Of a stretch of DNA of 40,644 nucleotides, positions 1 through 8,867 are shown piece by piece (position 1 is the stretch's first letter; the number at the start of each line of letters is the position of its first letter). A model generated the notes under the pieces. It saw only the letters and a program-made list of their open reading frames with translations, was not told where the DNA came from and made no database searches. This DNA is from Acidobacteriota bacterium (GTDB taxonomy: Bacteria; Acidobacteriota; Thermoanaerobaculia; Multivoradales; JAGPDF01): assembly GCA_012521815.1 (NCBI GenBank), contig JAAYLR010000134.1, positions 1 through 40,644 on the forward strand. The letters are read 5' to 3'. Both the position numbers and the translations under genes were made by a program.

Positions 1-46
1 AGCTCGTAGGCCGTCTTCATTCCGCGGGTCCGGTCGTTGCCGCTCA
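1..46 (-). CDS. 5' end of a truncated hypothetical protein (MSGNDRTRGMKTAYEL...)
   Basis: Minus-strand ATG at 46..44 opens a frame with no stop before the window edge; too short to classify. Confidence 0.45.
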
Positions 47-225
47 TGGCCACGGATCCTACCGTGCCGCGGTGCCATCCTGGCGCGTCCGGCGCGCCGA
101 AGTTGCCCGGCCCGGTGTCTCGCGCGCCGGGTGAAACGCCGGAGACCGGGGCGCCTTGCGGCACCGACTTTGCTATTCGTGGAGGGGGCGTCTCCGGGCG
201 CCCGGTTCGCGCGAGAGGAGGCTGG

Positions 226-1203
226 ATGATCGAGGCACACCAACTGACGCGCCGCTACGGCGACTTCACGGCCGTCGAGGGGATCTCCTTCGCGGTGCCG
301 ACCGGCGAGATCGTCGGGATGCTCGGCCCGAACGGCGCCGGCAAGACCACGACGATCCGGATGATGACCGGCTTCCTGCCCCCGTCCGCCGGCCGGGTGA
401 CGGTAGGGGGGCGCGACCTCTTCGCCGACCCGGTCGCCGTCAAGCGGGAGATCGGCTACCTGCCCGAGACGGTGGCGCTCTACCCCGAGATGCGGGTCGA
501 GGAGTACCTCGCCTACCGGGCCCGGCTCGAGGGGCTCGAGCGCGCCGCCGCCCGGCGGGCGATCGAGAGCGCGCTCGCCCGCTGCCTCGTCACGGACGTG
601 CGGCGGCAGGTGATCGGGACGCTCTCGAAGGGGTACCGGCAGCGGGTCGGCCTCGCGGCGGCGATCCTCCACGAGCCGAAGGTGCTGGTGCTCGACGAGC
701 CGACCGTGGGGCTCGACCCGAAGCAGATCGTGGCGATCCGCGAGCTGATCCGCGAGCTCGGCACCCGCCACACCCTGCTCCTCTCGACCCACATCCTCCC
801 GGAAGTGGAGCTCCTCTGCCGGCGGGTGGTGATCATCGACCGGGGCCGGATCGTCGCCGAAGGGAGCCCGGAGGAGCTCCGGGAGCGGTGGCTCGGCACC
901 TCGCTGGTGCGGGTCGGCTTCACCGGCGCCGCGGCCGGCGCCGGGGAGGCGCTCGCGGCGTTGCCGGGGGTGACCGGGGTGCGGGCGGCGGACGCGGCGA
1001 CCTACCGCCTCGACTGCGCGGCCGGCGCCGACCCCCGCCCCGATGCCTTCCGGCTCGCGGTCGAGCGGGGCTGGACACTGCAGGAGCTGACGCTCGAGAA
1101 GGCGTCGCTCGAAGACCTCTTCGTCCGCCTCACGACGCGCGAGGAGGGTGAGGAGACCGGGGAGGGGACGGCCGCCGAGGCGGCAGCGGAGGTGGTGTCG
1201 TGA
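226..1203 (+). CDS. ABC transporter ATP-binding protein (GldA-like)
   Basis: Walker A GPNGAGKTTT, signature LSKGYRQRVGLA, Walker B VLVLDEP; ATG at 226 preceded by a gagaggaggc RBS. Confidence 0.9.
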   Translation: MIEAHQLTRRYGDFTAVEGISFAVPTGEIVGMLGPNGAGKTTTIRMMTGFLPPSAGRVTVGGRDLFADPVAVKREIGYLPETVALYPEMRVEEYLAYRARLEGLERAAARRAIESALARCLVTDVRRQVIGTLSKGYRQRVGLAAAILHEPKVLVLDEPTVGLDPKQIVAIRELIRELGTRHTLLLSTHILPEVELLCRRVVIIDRGRIVAEGSPEELRERWLGTSLVRVGFTGAAAGAGEALAALPGVTGVRAADAATYRLDCAAGADPRPDAFRLAVERGWTLQELTLEKASLEDLFVRLTTREEGEETGEGTAAEAAAEVVS

Positions 1204-1940
1204 GAGGGTTCCTCGCCACGTTCGGACGCGAGCTGCGCGCCTACTTCTTCTCGCCGCTGGCCTACGTCGTCCTGACCTTCTTCCTGCTCGTCAACGGCTA
1301 CGTCTTCTGGCTGATCGTCAGCTACCTGAACGACCCGCGGGCGCAGGCCGGGGCGCCGCTCGAGCTCTTCTTCGGCCAGACGATCTTCTTCTGGCTGGTG
1401 CTGCTCTTCGTCGCCCCGGTGCTCACCATGCGCCTGCTCTCCGAGGAGCGGCGCAGCGGCACGATCGAGATGCTGATGACCGCGCCGGTCACCGAGACGC
1501 AGGTGGTGCTCGGCAAGTACGCCGCGGCGCTGGGCTACTACGCCTTCCTCTGGCTGCCGACGCTCGTCTACGTCTGGGTGGTGGCGCACTTCGGCTCGGT
1601 CGATCCGGGGCCCGTCCTGAGCGGCTACCTCGGGGTGCTCGGCATCGGCGCCCTCTTCCTCGCGGTCGGGCTCTTCGCCTCGAGCCTCACGAGGAACCAG
1701 ATCGTGGCGGCGATGGTCACCTTCGCCTTCCTCGTGGTCCTCTTCACCTTCGGGCTGCTGGAGAACCTGGTGGCGGGCGACCACTCCCGCACGCTCTTCG
1801 GCTACCTGAACCTCTGGCAGCACATGGACGAGTTCTCGAAGGGGATCGTCGATACCCGGCGGCTGGTCTACTACCTGTCGCTGACCGGCTTCTTCCTCTT
1901 CCTGTCGGGCCGCGCGCTCGCGGCGAAGCGGTGGAGGTGA
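1200..1940 (+). CDS. ABC transporter permease, GldF-like (ABC-2 type)
   Basis: Multi-TM protein, GTG start overlapping the upstream stop by 4 nt; ERRSGTIEMLMTAPVTETQVVLGKY is typical of GldF-like permeases. Confidence 0.85.
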   Translation: MRGFLATFGRELRAYFFSPLAYVVLTFFLLVNGYVFWLIVSYLNDPRAQAGAPLELFFGQTIFFWLVLLFVAPVLTMRLLSEERRSGTIEMLMTAPVTETQVVLGKYAAALGYYAFLWLPTLVYVWVVAHFGSVDPGPVLSGYLGVLGIGALFLAVGLFASSLTRNQIVAAMVTFAFLVVLFTFGLLENLVAGDHSRTLFGYLNLWQHMDEFSKGIVDTRRLVYYLSLTGFFLFLSGRALAAKRWR

Positions 1941-3464
1941 GTGATGGCGCGACCCGAGATCCGGCGGCAGCTCCTCTCGACCTCCTCGCTCGGCGCCGGC
2001 GTCCTGCTGGTGGCGGCGCTCGTGGGGTTCGCGAACTACTTCGGCGCGAAGTACTACCACCGTTTCGACTGGACCCGCGACGAGATCTACAGCCTCTCGG
2101 AGAAGAGCCTCGGCGTGCTCGACGGGCTCGACCGCGACGTCGAGGTGGTGATCTTCATGCGTCCGGAGTCGCAGCTCTACGGCCCGGTGCGCGAGCTGCT
2201 CGCCCGCTACGAGGCGCGCACGCCCCGGGTGCGGGTGCGCGCGGTCGATCCGGAGAAGAACCTCGTCGCCGCCCAGCAGCTCGTCGACAAGTACCAGGTG
2301 CGCAACCTCAACGTCGTGGTCTTCGACAGCGGGGACGACCGGCGGGTGATCGAGGAGGCGGATCTGGCCGAGTACGACTACTCCGGGCTCCAGTTCGGCG
2401 CCGCGCCCGAGCTGACCGGCTTCCGGGGGGAGGAGCGGTTCACCGGCGCGCTGCTCGAGCTCGCCGAGGCGCGCAAGCCGCGGATCCTCTTCACCACCGG
2501 CCACGGGGAGCTGTCGCTCGACGACTACTCCGCCCGGGGCCTCTCCTCGGCGCAGGAGCTCCTCGGCCGGGAGAACCTCGACATGCAGCCGTGGGCGACG
2601 CTCGGGGCAAGCGAGGTGCCGGCGGGCACCGACCTCGTGGTGATCGCCGGGCCGACCTCCGGCTTCGTCGCGCCGGAGCTCGCGCTGCTTTCGAAATACC
2701 TCGACGCGGGCGGGCGGCTCCTCCTCCTCCTCGATCCGGCGCTCGGCGAGCGCGACGGGCTGATCGACCTCGGGCTCACCGACTGGCTGGCCGGCTACGG
2801 CGTGCGCCTGGGCGCGGACATCGTCGTCGACCCCGCCAACCCCCTGCCGTTCTTCGGTGCCGAGACGATCTTCGTGCAGGCCACCGGGGAGCATCCGGTC
2901 GTGCGTTCGCTCGCCCAGGCCAGGGTGCCGGTGATCCTGCCGCTCGCCCGCTCGGTCGGCGCCGAGGAGGCGGCCGCCGGGGTCGAGGTGACGACGCTGC
3001 TCGCGACCTCCGCCGAGGGGTGGGGGGAGCGTGATCTCGCCCGTCTCGACGCGGTCGAACGCGGCCCCGGCGACCTTCCGGGGCCCGTACCGGTCGCGGT
3101 CGCCGTCGCGACGGCGAAGAAGGGGACGCCGCACGCGGCAGACGATCTCCTTACTCCGGACGGCGAGGCGGAAGCCGGCACTGCCGAGGATGGCGCCGGC
3201 TGGCGCCTCGTCGTCATCGGCGATTCGGACTTCGCGACGAACGGCCATCTGGCGAGCGTCGGCAACCCGACGCTGCTGGCCAACGCGATGAACTGGCTCG
3301 TGGAGCGCCCGCAGCTGCTCGGCATCGGACCGAAGCGTCCGGAGCAGGTGCGGCTTTCGCTCACCACCGGTCAGCTCCGGGCGGTGACTCTCTGGGTCCT
3401 TCTCGGCCTTCCCGGGCTCGCCGTGGCCGCCGGGGTCTGGATGCACTTCCGCCGCCGGCGTTGA
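1941..3464 (+). CDS. GldG-like auxiliary ABC transport protein (periplasmic domain with N- and C-terminal TM)
   Basis: N-terminal TM, DWTRDEIYSLSEKS motif, C-terminal TM; directly follows the GldF-like gene. Confidence 0.8.
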   Translation: MMARPEIRRQLLSTSSLGAGVLLVAALVGFANYFGAKYYHRFDWTRDEIYSLSEKSLGVLDGLDRDVEVVIFMRPESQLYGPVRELLARYEARTPRVRVRAVDPEKNLVAAQQLVDKYQVRNLNVVVFDSGDDRRVIEEADLAEYDYSGLQFGAAPELTGFRGEERFTGALLELAEARKPRILFTTGHGELSLDDYSARGLSSAQELLGRENLDMQPWATLGASEVPAGTDLVVIAGPTSGFVAPELALLSKYLDAGGRLLLLLDPALGERDGLIDLGLTDWLAGYGVRLGADIVVDPANPLPFFGAETIFVQATGEHPVVRSLAQARVPVILPLARSVGAEEAAAGVEVTTLLATSAEGWGERDLARLDAVERGPGDLPGPVPVAVAVATAKKGTPHAADDLLTPDGEAEAGTAEDGAGWRLVVIGDSDFATNGHLASVGNPTLLANAMNWLVERPQLLGIGPKRPEQVRLSLTTGQLRAVTLWVLLGLPGLAVAAGVWMHFRRRR

Positions 3465-3480
3465 TCGGCCGCGCGTGATC

Positions 3481-3505
3481 GCGCCGCGGGGCCGGCCCGC
3501 GGCGC
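3481..3505. terminator. Terminator-like hairpin GCGCCGCGGG-gccgg-CCCGCGGCGC
   Basis: Perfect 10-bp stem between the GldG-like stop and the OPT gene; no obvious T tract. Confidence 0.5.
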
Positions 3506-3523
3506 GCCTCGCGACGGTTCTCC

Positions 3524-3529
3524 TATAAT
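3524..3529 (+). promoter_or_regulatory. Candidate -10 box TATAAT upstream of the OPT gene
   Basis: Exact TATAAT 44 nt before the ATG; no convincing -35. Confidence 0.4.
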
Positions 3530-3573
3530 CGGCGCATCGTTCAGCCATCCATCAACCTGACCCCGGGGCGAAC

Positions 3574-5565
3574 ATGTCACGACAAGAAGAGCAGCAGAAG
3601 AGGATCGGTCTGCCCGACAACGCCTACCGCGAGCTGAAGCCCGGCGAGGAGTACCAGCCGGTCATGTCGCCTCATCAGGCGGTTCCCGAGGTGAGTCCCT
3701 ACTCGGTGACCTGGGGCCTGATCATGGCCGCGGTCTTCTCGGCCGCGGCCGCCTATCTGGGGTTGAAGATCGGCCAGGTGTTCGAGGCCGCCATCCCGAT
3801 CGCGATCATCGCCATCGGCCTCTCGACCGTCAGCAAGCGGAAGAACGCGCTCGGCGAGAACATCATCATCCAGTCGATCGGCGCCAGCTCGGGGGTGATC
3901 GTGGCGGGAGCGATCTTCACCCTCCCGGCCCTCTACATCCTCAACCTCGAGGCGGAGTTCTACCAGGTCTTCCTCGCCTCGCTGCTCGGCGGTGCGCTCG
4001 GGATCCTCTTCCTCATCCCGTTCCGGAAGTACTTCGTGCAGGAGATGCACGGGAAGCTCCCCTTCCCCGAGGCCACCGCCACCACCGAGGTGCTGATCTC
4101 GGGGGAGAAGGGGGGCAGCCAGGCGCAGATGCTGCTCGTCAGCGGGCTCGTCGGCGGGCTCTACGACTTCGTCATCGCCACCTTCGGCTGGTGGAGCGAG
4201 GTCTTCACCACCCGGGTCTTCGCCTTCGGCGAGCGGCTGGCGAACCAGGCGAAGATGGTGTTCAAGATCAACGTCGGCGCCGCCGTGATCGGCCTCGGCT
4301 ACATCATCGGGCTCAAGTACGCGGCGATCATCTGCGCCGGCTCGTTCGTCGGCTGGTTCGTCCTGATCCCGTTCCTGAACTACTTCGCCGAGGGGATGGC
4401 CACGCCGGTCGGCTCCAACATCACGGCGGTGATCGGCGCGATGAGCGCCGAGGAGATCTTCACCCACTACATCCGCCCCGTCGGGATCGGCGGGATCGCG
4501 ATGGCGGGGATCATCGGCATTATCCGGTCGTGGGGCGTCATCCGGCAGGCGGTGGCGCTGGCGGTCTCGGAGACCACCGGACGCAAGGGCGGGGCGAGCC
4601 GGGAGGAGCTGCGCACCCGCCGCGATCTGCCGATGAAGATCATCGGCGTGGGGTTGCTCGCCGTCGCCCTGCTCATCTTCGTCTTCTTCCAGTTCGGGGT
4701 CGTCCACAACCTCACCCACGCCCTGGTGGGGCTGGTCATCGTGATGGTCATCGCCTTCCTCTTCACCACGGTGGCGGCGAACGCGATCGCGATCGTCGGC
4801 ACCAACCCCGTCTCGGGCATGACCCTGATGACGCTCATCATCGCCTCCCTCATCATGGTTTCGGTCGGGCTCAAGGGGGAGACCGGGATGATCGCCGCGC
4901 TGGTGATCGGCGGCGTGGTCTGTACCGCGCTCTCGATGGCCGGGGGGTTCATCACCGATCTGAAGATCGGCTACTGGCTCGGTTCGTCGCCGTACAAGCA
5001 GGAGTCGTGGAAGTTCCTGGGGACGCTCGTCGCCGCCGCCACGGTGGGCGGGGTCATCCTCCTCCTCAACAAGGCGTACGGCTTCACGGGCGAGAGCGCG
5101 ATGGTGGCGCCGCAGGCGAACGCGATGGCGGCGGTCATCGAACCGATGATGAGCGGCAAGCCGGCCCCCTGGCTCCTCTACGGGGCGGGCGCGATGCTCT
5201 CGCTGATCCTCACCATGATCGGCGTGCCGGCACTCGCCTTCGCGCTCGGGATGTTCATCCCCCTGCAGCTGAACACCCCGCTGCTGATCGGTGGCATCGT
5301 GGCGCATCTCGTCGCCACCCGCAGCCATGACGAGAAGCTCAACCAGGCGCGCCGCGAGCGGGGCACGCTGATCGCCTCGGGGTTCATCGCCGGCGGGGCG
5401 CTCATGGGGGTGGTCAGCGCCATCCTCCGGCTGCTCGAGATCAACTACGTCGACGAGAGCTGGGTCGACTCCAACCCGTCGCAGCTCCTGGCGTTCGGGA
5501 TGATGCTGCTGCTCTGCGGCTTCATCTTCTGGCAGTCGCTCCGGGCCCGGCCCGAATCGGAGTAA
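3574..5565 (+). CDS. OPT family oligopeptide transporter
   Basis: 663 aa, many TM helices; GLKIGQVFEAAIPIAI, KLPFPEATATTEVL and ANAMAAVIEPMMSG are OPT-family-like. Confidence 0.9.
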   Translation: MSRQEEQQKRIGLPDNAYRELKPGEEYQPVMSPHQAVPEVSPYSVTWGLIMAAVFSAAAAYLGLKIGQVFEAAIPIAIIAIGLSTVSKRKNALGENIIIQSIGASSGVIVAGAIFTLPALYILNLEAEFYQVFLASLLGGALGILFLIPFRKYFVQEMHGKLPFPEATATTEVLISGEKGGSQAQMLLVSGLVGGLYDFVIATFGWWSEVFTTRVFAFGERLANQAKMVFKINVGAAVIGLGYIIGLKYAAIICAGSFVGWFVLIPFLNYFAEGMATPVGSNITAVIGAMSAEEIFTHYIRPVGIGGIAMAGIIGIIRSWGVIRQAVALAVSETTGRKGGASREELRTRRDLPMKIIGVGLLAVALLIFVFFQFGVVHNLTHALVGLVIVMVIAFLFTTVAANAIAIVGTNPVSGMTLMTLIIASLIMVSVGLKGETGMIAALVIGGVVCTALSMAGGFITDLKIGYWLGSSPYKQESWKFLGTLVAAATVGGVILLLNKAYGFTGESAMVAPQANAMAAVIEPMMSGKPAPWLLYGAGAMLSLILTMIGVPALAFALGMFIPLQLNTPLLIGGIVAHLVATRSHDEKLNQARRERGTLIASGFIAGGALMGVVSAILRLLEINYVDESWVDSNPSQLLAFGMMLLLCGFIFWQSLRARPESE

Positions 5566-5585
5566 TCGCGGGTCCGGTCGCGCTT

Positions 5586-5624
5586 CCGGGACGGGCCCGC
5601 CCCCTCGGGGCGGGAACGTCCCGG
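5586..5624. terminator. Terminator-like hairpin CCGGGACG...CGTCCCGG with inner GC stem
   Basis: Long inverted repeat between the OPT stop and the DUF4340 gene. Confidence 0.5.
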
Positions 5625-5646
5625 GGTGTCTCATAAGGGAGGAGCC

Positions 5647-7023
5647 ATGCGTCCACGAACTCTTCTCGTCCTCCTCGCCCTGGTCGTCGGGATCGGGGCG
5701 TTCGTCTACTTCTACGAGCGGGAGCTGCCGTCGAGCGACGAGCGGGCCGAGCGGGCGAAACGGGTGCTGCCGGGGCTCGCGGCCGAGGCGGTGACCGGGA
5801 TCGAGATCGAAGGGTCAACCGGGCGGCTGCGGCTCGAGCGGGAAGCGGCGCCGGCGGGGGAGGCCGATACCCTGTCCGGCTGGCGGCTCGTCGAACCGCT
5901 CGTGGCGCGGGCGGACAGGGCGCTCGTCGAGGAGCTGCTCACGACGCTCACCGGGCTCACCCGGGAGCGGACGCTCACCGGGGTCGAGCCCGCGGAGGTG
6001 GGGCTCGACGCTCCCCGCTTCCGCCTGCGCCTCACGACGCCGGCGGGGGAGCGGGTGCTCGCGGTCGGCGCCGCGGTGCCGGTGAGCGGCGACGTGGTCG
6101 TGGCCGAGGGAGAGCAGGGGATACCGCTGGTCGCCCCGGCGGCGTTCGTCGCCGACCTCGAGCGGCCGGCGGCGCAGTGGCGGGCCCGCGATCTCTTCCC
6201 CGGCCGGCGCGAGGCGATCTCACGCCTGGAGGTGAGCGGGCCGGCGGGGCGCACGGAGCTCGAACGGGACGGCGAGGCGTGGCGGCTCGTCGCGCCCGTC
6301 GCCGACCGCGCCGACCGGGACCTCGTGGGCGGGCTCCTCGCCGACCTCACCGGCCTGCGGGCCGAGGCGTTTCTCGACGACGAGGCGGCGAACGAGGTGC
6401 GCCTGAACGGAGAGATCGTTGCTCACCTCGATGGCCGCGAGGAACCGTTTCCGGTCGTGGTGGCCGACGCGGCGGCGGAGTCCGGGCGCCTGCGGGCGCG
6501 GGTCGCGGGGGAGTGGGTGGAGCTCGCCACCGCGAACCTCGCCGCGGCGGTGGCGCGCGCCCCCGGCGCGTGGCGCTCCCGCGCCTGGTCGGCGTTCGAC
6601 AGCTGGCAGGTGGACGCGGTGACGATCGCCGATGCGGCCGGTGCGACCCGGCTCGTGCGTCACGACGGACAGTGGCAGCGTGATGGGGAGGCGGCCGACT
6701 ACGGGAGCGCCGGCGATCTCCTCTACCAGCTGGCCGGAGTGCGCGCCGAGCGGCTCGCCGAGAGCGGCGAGGAGGCGGCGCTCACCGCCGGGGAGCCGGT
6801 GCTCACCTTCGAGATCACCGGCCCCGGGGGCGCGACCGAACGGCTGCTCCTCTACCCGGAGCGCGACGGGTTGCGGCCGGCCCGCACCGAGGGGCGTGCG
6901 GCGGTGCTCCTGCTGCCGGCGGCTGCGGTCGCCGATCTCGAAGCGAAGGTCACGGCAGTGCGCACGGCGCCGGTCGCGAACCCGGTCGCGCCGGCGCCCG
7001 CCGAGAATCCTTCTGAACCGTGA
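5647..7023 (+). CDS. DUF4340 domain-containing protein
   Basis: N-terminal TM anchor, repeated SGWRLVEPL.ARADRALVEELLTTLTGL pattern; ATG at 5647 after an aagggaggagcc RBS. Confidence 0.75.
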   Translation: MRPRTLLVLLALVVGIGAFVYFYERELPSSDERAERAKRVLPGLAAEAVTGIEIEGSTGRLRLEREAAPAGEADTLSGWRLVEPLVARADRALVEELLTTLTGLTRERTLTGVEPAEVGLDAPRFRLRLTTPAGERVLAVGAAVPVSGDVVVAEGEQGIPLVAPAAFVADLERPAAQWRARDLFPGRREAISRLEVSGPAGRTELERDGEAWRLVAPVADRADRDLVGGLLADLTGLRAEAFLDDEAANEVRLNGEIVAHLDGREEPFPVVVADAAAESGRLRARVAGEWVELATANLAAAVARAPGAWRSRAWSAFDSWQVDAVTIADAAGATRLVRHDGQWQRDGEAADYGSAGDLLYQLAGVRAERLAESGEEAALTAGEPVLTFEITGPGGATERLLLYPERDGLRPARTEGRAAVLLLPAAAVADLEAKVTAVRTAPVANPVAPAPAENPSEP

Positions 7024-7032
7024 GGGCGCCGC

Positions 7033-8637
7033 TCAGGAGAGCGTGCTGTCGCGGTGCTCGCCGAACACCTCGCGGAGCGTGTCGGCGATCTCGCCGAGGG
7101 TGAGCTCGGCGCGCACGCAGTCGAGGATCGGCGGCATCAGCTGCCGCTCCTCGGCCGCCGCCTCGCGCAGCGCGGCGCGGGCGGCCCTGGCCCGCTCGGC
7201 GTCGCGCGCCTCGCGCATCGCCCGGACCCGGGCCGCCTGCTCCTCCTCGGCGCGCGGATCGATCCGCAGCGTCTCGGGGACCGGCTCGTGGTCGGTGCCG
7301 AAGCAGTTGACGCCGACCACCTTGCGATCCCCGGCCTCCACCGCCCGCTGCCAGGCGTAGGCCGCCTCGGCGATCTCCTTCTGCACGAACCCCTTCTCGA
7401 CGGCGGCGAGCGCGCCGCCCATCTCGTCGATGCGGCGGATGTACTCCCGCGCCCCGGCGACGATCTGGTCGGTCAGCGACTCGACGAGCCAGGAGCCGCC
7501 GAGCGGATCGGCCACGTCGGCGGCGCCGCTCTCGTGGGCGACGATCTGCTGGGTGCGCACCGCGACCGTGACCGCCTCCTCGGTGGGCAGGCCGAGCGCC
7601 TCGTCGCGCGAGTTCGTGTGCAGCGACTGGGTGCCGCCGCAGGCGGCGGCGAACGCCTGGAGCGCCACGCGCACGACGTTGTTCTCGGGCTGCTGCGCGG
7701 TGAGCGTGGAGCCGGCGGTCTGGGTGTGGAAGCGCAGCCAGCAGGAGCGCTCGTCCTGCGGCGCGAACCGCTCCCGGACGAGCTCGGCCCAGAGGCGGCG
7801 GGCGGCGCGGAACTTCGCGACCTCCTCGAAGAAGTGGTTGTGGGCGTTGAAGAAGAACGAGAGCCGCGCCGCGAAGTGGTCGATGTCGAGACCGCGCGCG
7901 AGCACCTGCTCGACGTAGGCGAGGCCGTTGGCGAGGGTGAAGGCGACCTCCTGCACCGCGGTGGAGCCGGCCTCGCGGATGTGGTAGCCGGAGATCGAGA
8001 TCGGGTTCCAGCGCGGCACCTCGCGGGCGCAGAAGTCGATGATGTCGGCCACCAGCCGCAGCGACGGGCGCGGCGGGTAGATGTAGGTGCCGCGCGCCGC
8101 GTACTCCTTGAGGATGTCGTTCTGCACCGTGCCGCCGACCTTCGTCCAGGCGACCCCCTGCTCCTCGGCCACCGCCAGGTAGAGGGCGAGCAGGGTGGCC
8201 GCGGTGGCGTTGATCGTCATCGAGGTGGTGACGCGGTCGAGCGGGATCCCGTCGAAGAGCCGGCGCATGTCGTGGATCGAGTCGATCGCGACGCCCACGC
8301 GCCCGACCTCCCCCCGGGCCATCGGGTGATCGGAGTCGAAGCCGATCTGGGTCGGCAGGTCGAAGGCCACCGAGAGGCCGGTGGTGCCGCTCGCGAGCAG
8401 GTGGCGGTAGCGCTGGTTCGACTCCTCGGCGCTCGCGTAGCCGGCGTACTGGCGCATCGTCCAGAGGCGGCTGCGGTACATGTCGGGGTAGAGGCCCCGG
8501 CTGAAGGGAAACGCGCCCGGCAGCTCGGCCGCGGCGTCGGCGGGCAGGTCGGCGGGCGTGTAGGTCGGCTTGAGTTCGAGGCCGGACGGCGTGGTGCGGC
8601 CGGGGGCGGGCTTGGCGGACGGATCGGAAGCGCTCAT
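7033..8637 (-). CDS. Methylmalonyl-CoA mutase, large-subunit (catalytic) domain only
   Basis: [63 protein letters not shown]; no C-terminal B12-binding domain in this 534-aa ORF. Confidence 0.9.
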   Translation of the reverse strand: MSASDPSAKPAPGRTTPSGLELKPTYTPADLPADAAAELPGAFPFSRGLYPDMYRSRLWTMRQYAGYASAEESNQRYRHLLASGTTGLSVAFDLPTQIGFDSDHPMARGEVGRVGVAIDSIHDMRRLFDGIPLDRVTTSMTINATAATLLALYLAVAEEQGVAWTKVGGTVQNDILKEYAARGTYIYPPRPSLRLVADIIDFCAREVPRWNPISISGYHIREAGSTAVQEVAFTLANGLAYVEQVLARGLDIDHFAARLSFFFNAHNHFFEEVAKFRAARRLWAELVRERFAPQDERSCWLRFHTQTAGSTLTAQQPENNVVRVALQAFAAACGGTQSLHTNSRDEALGLPTEEAVTVAVRTQQIVAHESGAADVADPLGGSWLVESLTDQIVAGAREYIRRIDEMGGALAAVEKGFVQKEIAEAAYAWQRAVEAGDRKVVGVNCFGTDHEPVPETLRIDPRAEEEQAARVRAMREARDAERARAARAALREAAAEERQLMPPILDCVRAELTLGEIADTLREVFGEHRDSTLS

Positions 8638-8643
8638 GACCGG

Positions 8644-8649
8644 ATTATA
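8644..8649 (-). promoter_or_regulatory. TATAAT -10 box 6 nt upstream of the mutase ATG (candidate leaderless promoter)
   Basis: Minus strand reads TATAAT-CCGGTC-ATG. Confidence 0.55.
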
Positions 8650-8729
8650 GAAAGCGCCGTGCCGGGCTCTCCCGCCCGTCGGGGCAGGGCCGGGCGAGTC
8701 CCACCCATGGTGCCGCTGGGTCAATCCCA

Positions 8730-8745
8730 CCACTAGATATGGTGG
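8730..8745. promoter_or_regulatory. Candidate NrdR box CCACTAGATATGGTGG
   Basis: Resembles the NrdR consensus acaCwAtATaTwGtgt and lies within a CCACCA...TGGTGG inverted repeat, upstream of the class II RNR. Confidence 0.6.
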
Positions 8746-8753
8746 CGAGACGC

Positions 8754-8782
8754 TTGACACGCTCCGAACCGTGGCGTACTTT
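8754..8782 (+). promoter_or_regulatory. Promoter TTGACA-N17-TACTTT upstream of nrdJ
   Basis: Exact -35, 17-nt spacer, near-consensus -10. Confidence 0.6.
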
Positions 8783-8867
8783 CTGACCGTCTCAACGACC
8801 CTGTCGCGTCCCTCCGATTCAGATCCGATGCGGGCGCGGCGTGTCCCTGGAAAGAGGAGCCGAGGCG

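Noticed and set aside
1002-3548. 848-aa minus-strand ORF (and similar long antisense ORFs, e.g. 3577..5634, 8733..11543, 11838..14831, 7054..8736)
   Set aside because: Arg/Asp/Gly/His/Pro-rich shadow ORFs opposite well-supported genes; a known artefact of high GC, with no recognisable domains.
8638-8867. Possible cobalamin riboswitch between the two B12-dependent genes
   Set aside because: No B12-box-like sequence was seen; the features present are an NrdR-like dyad and promoters.
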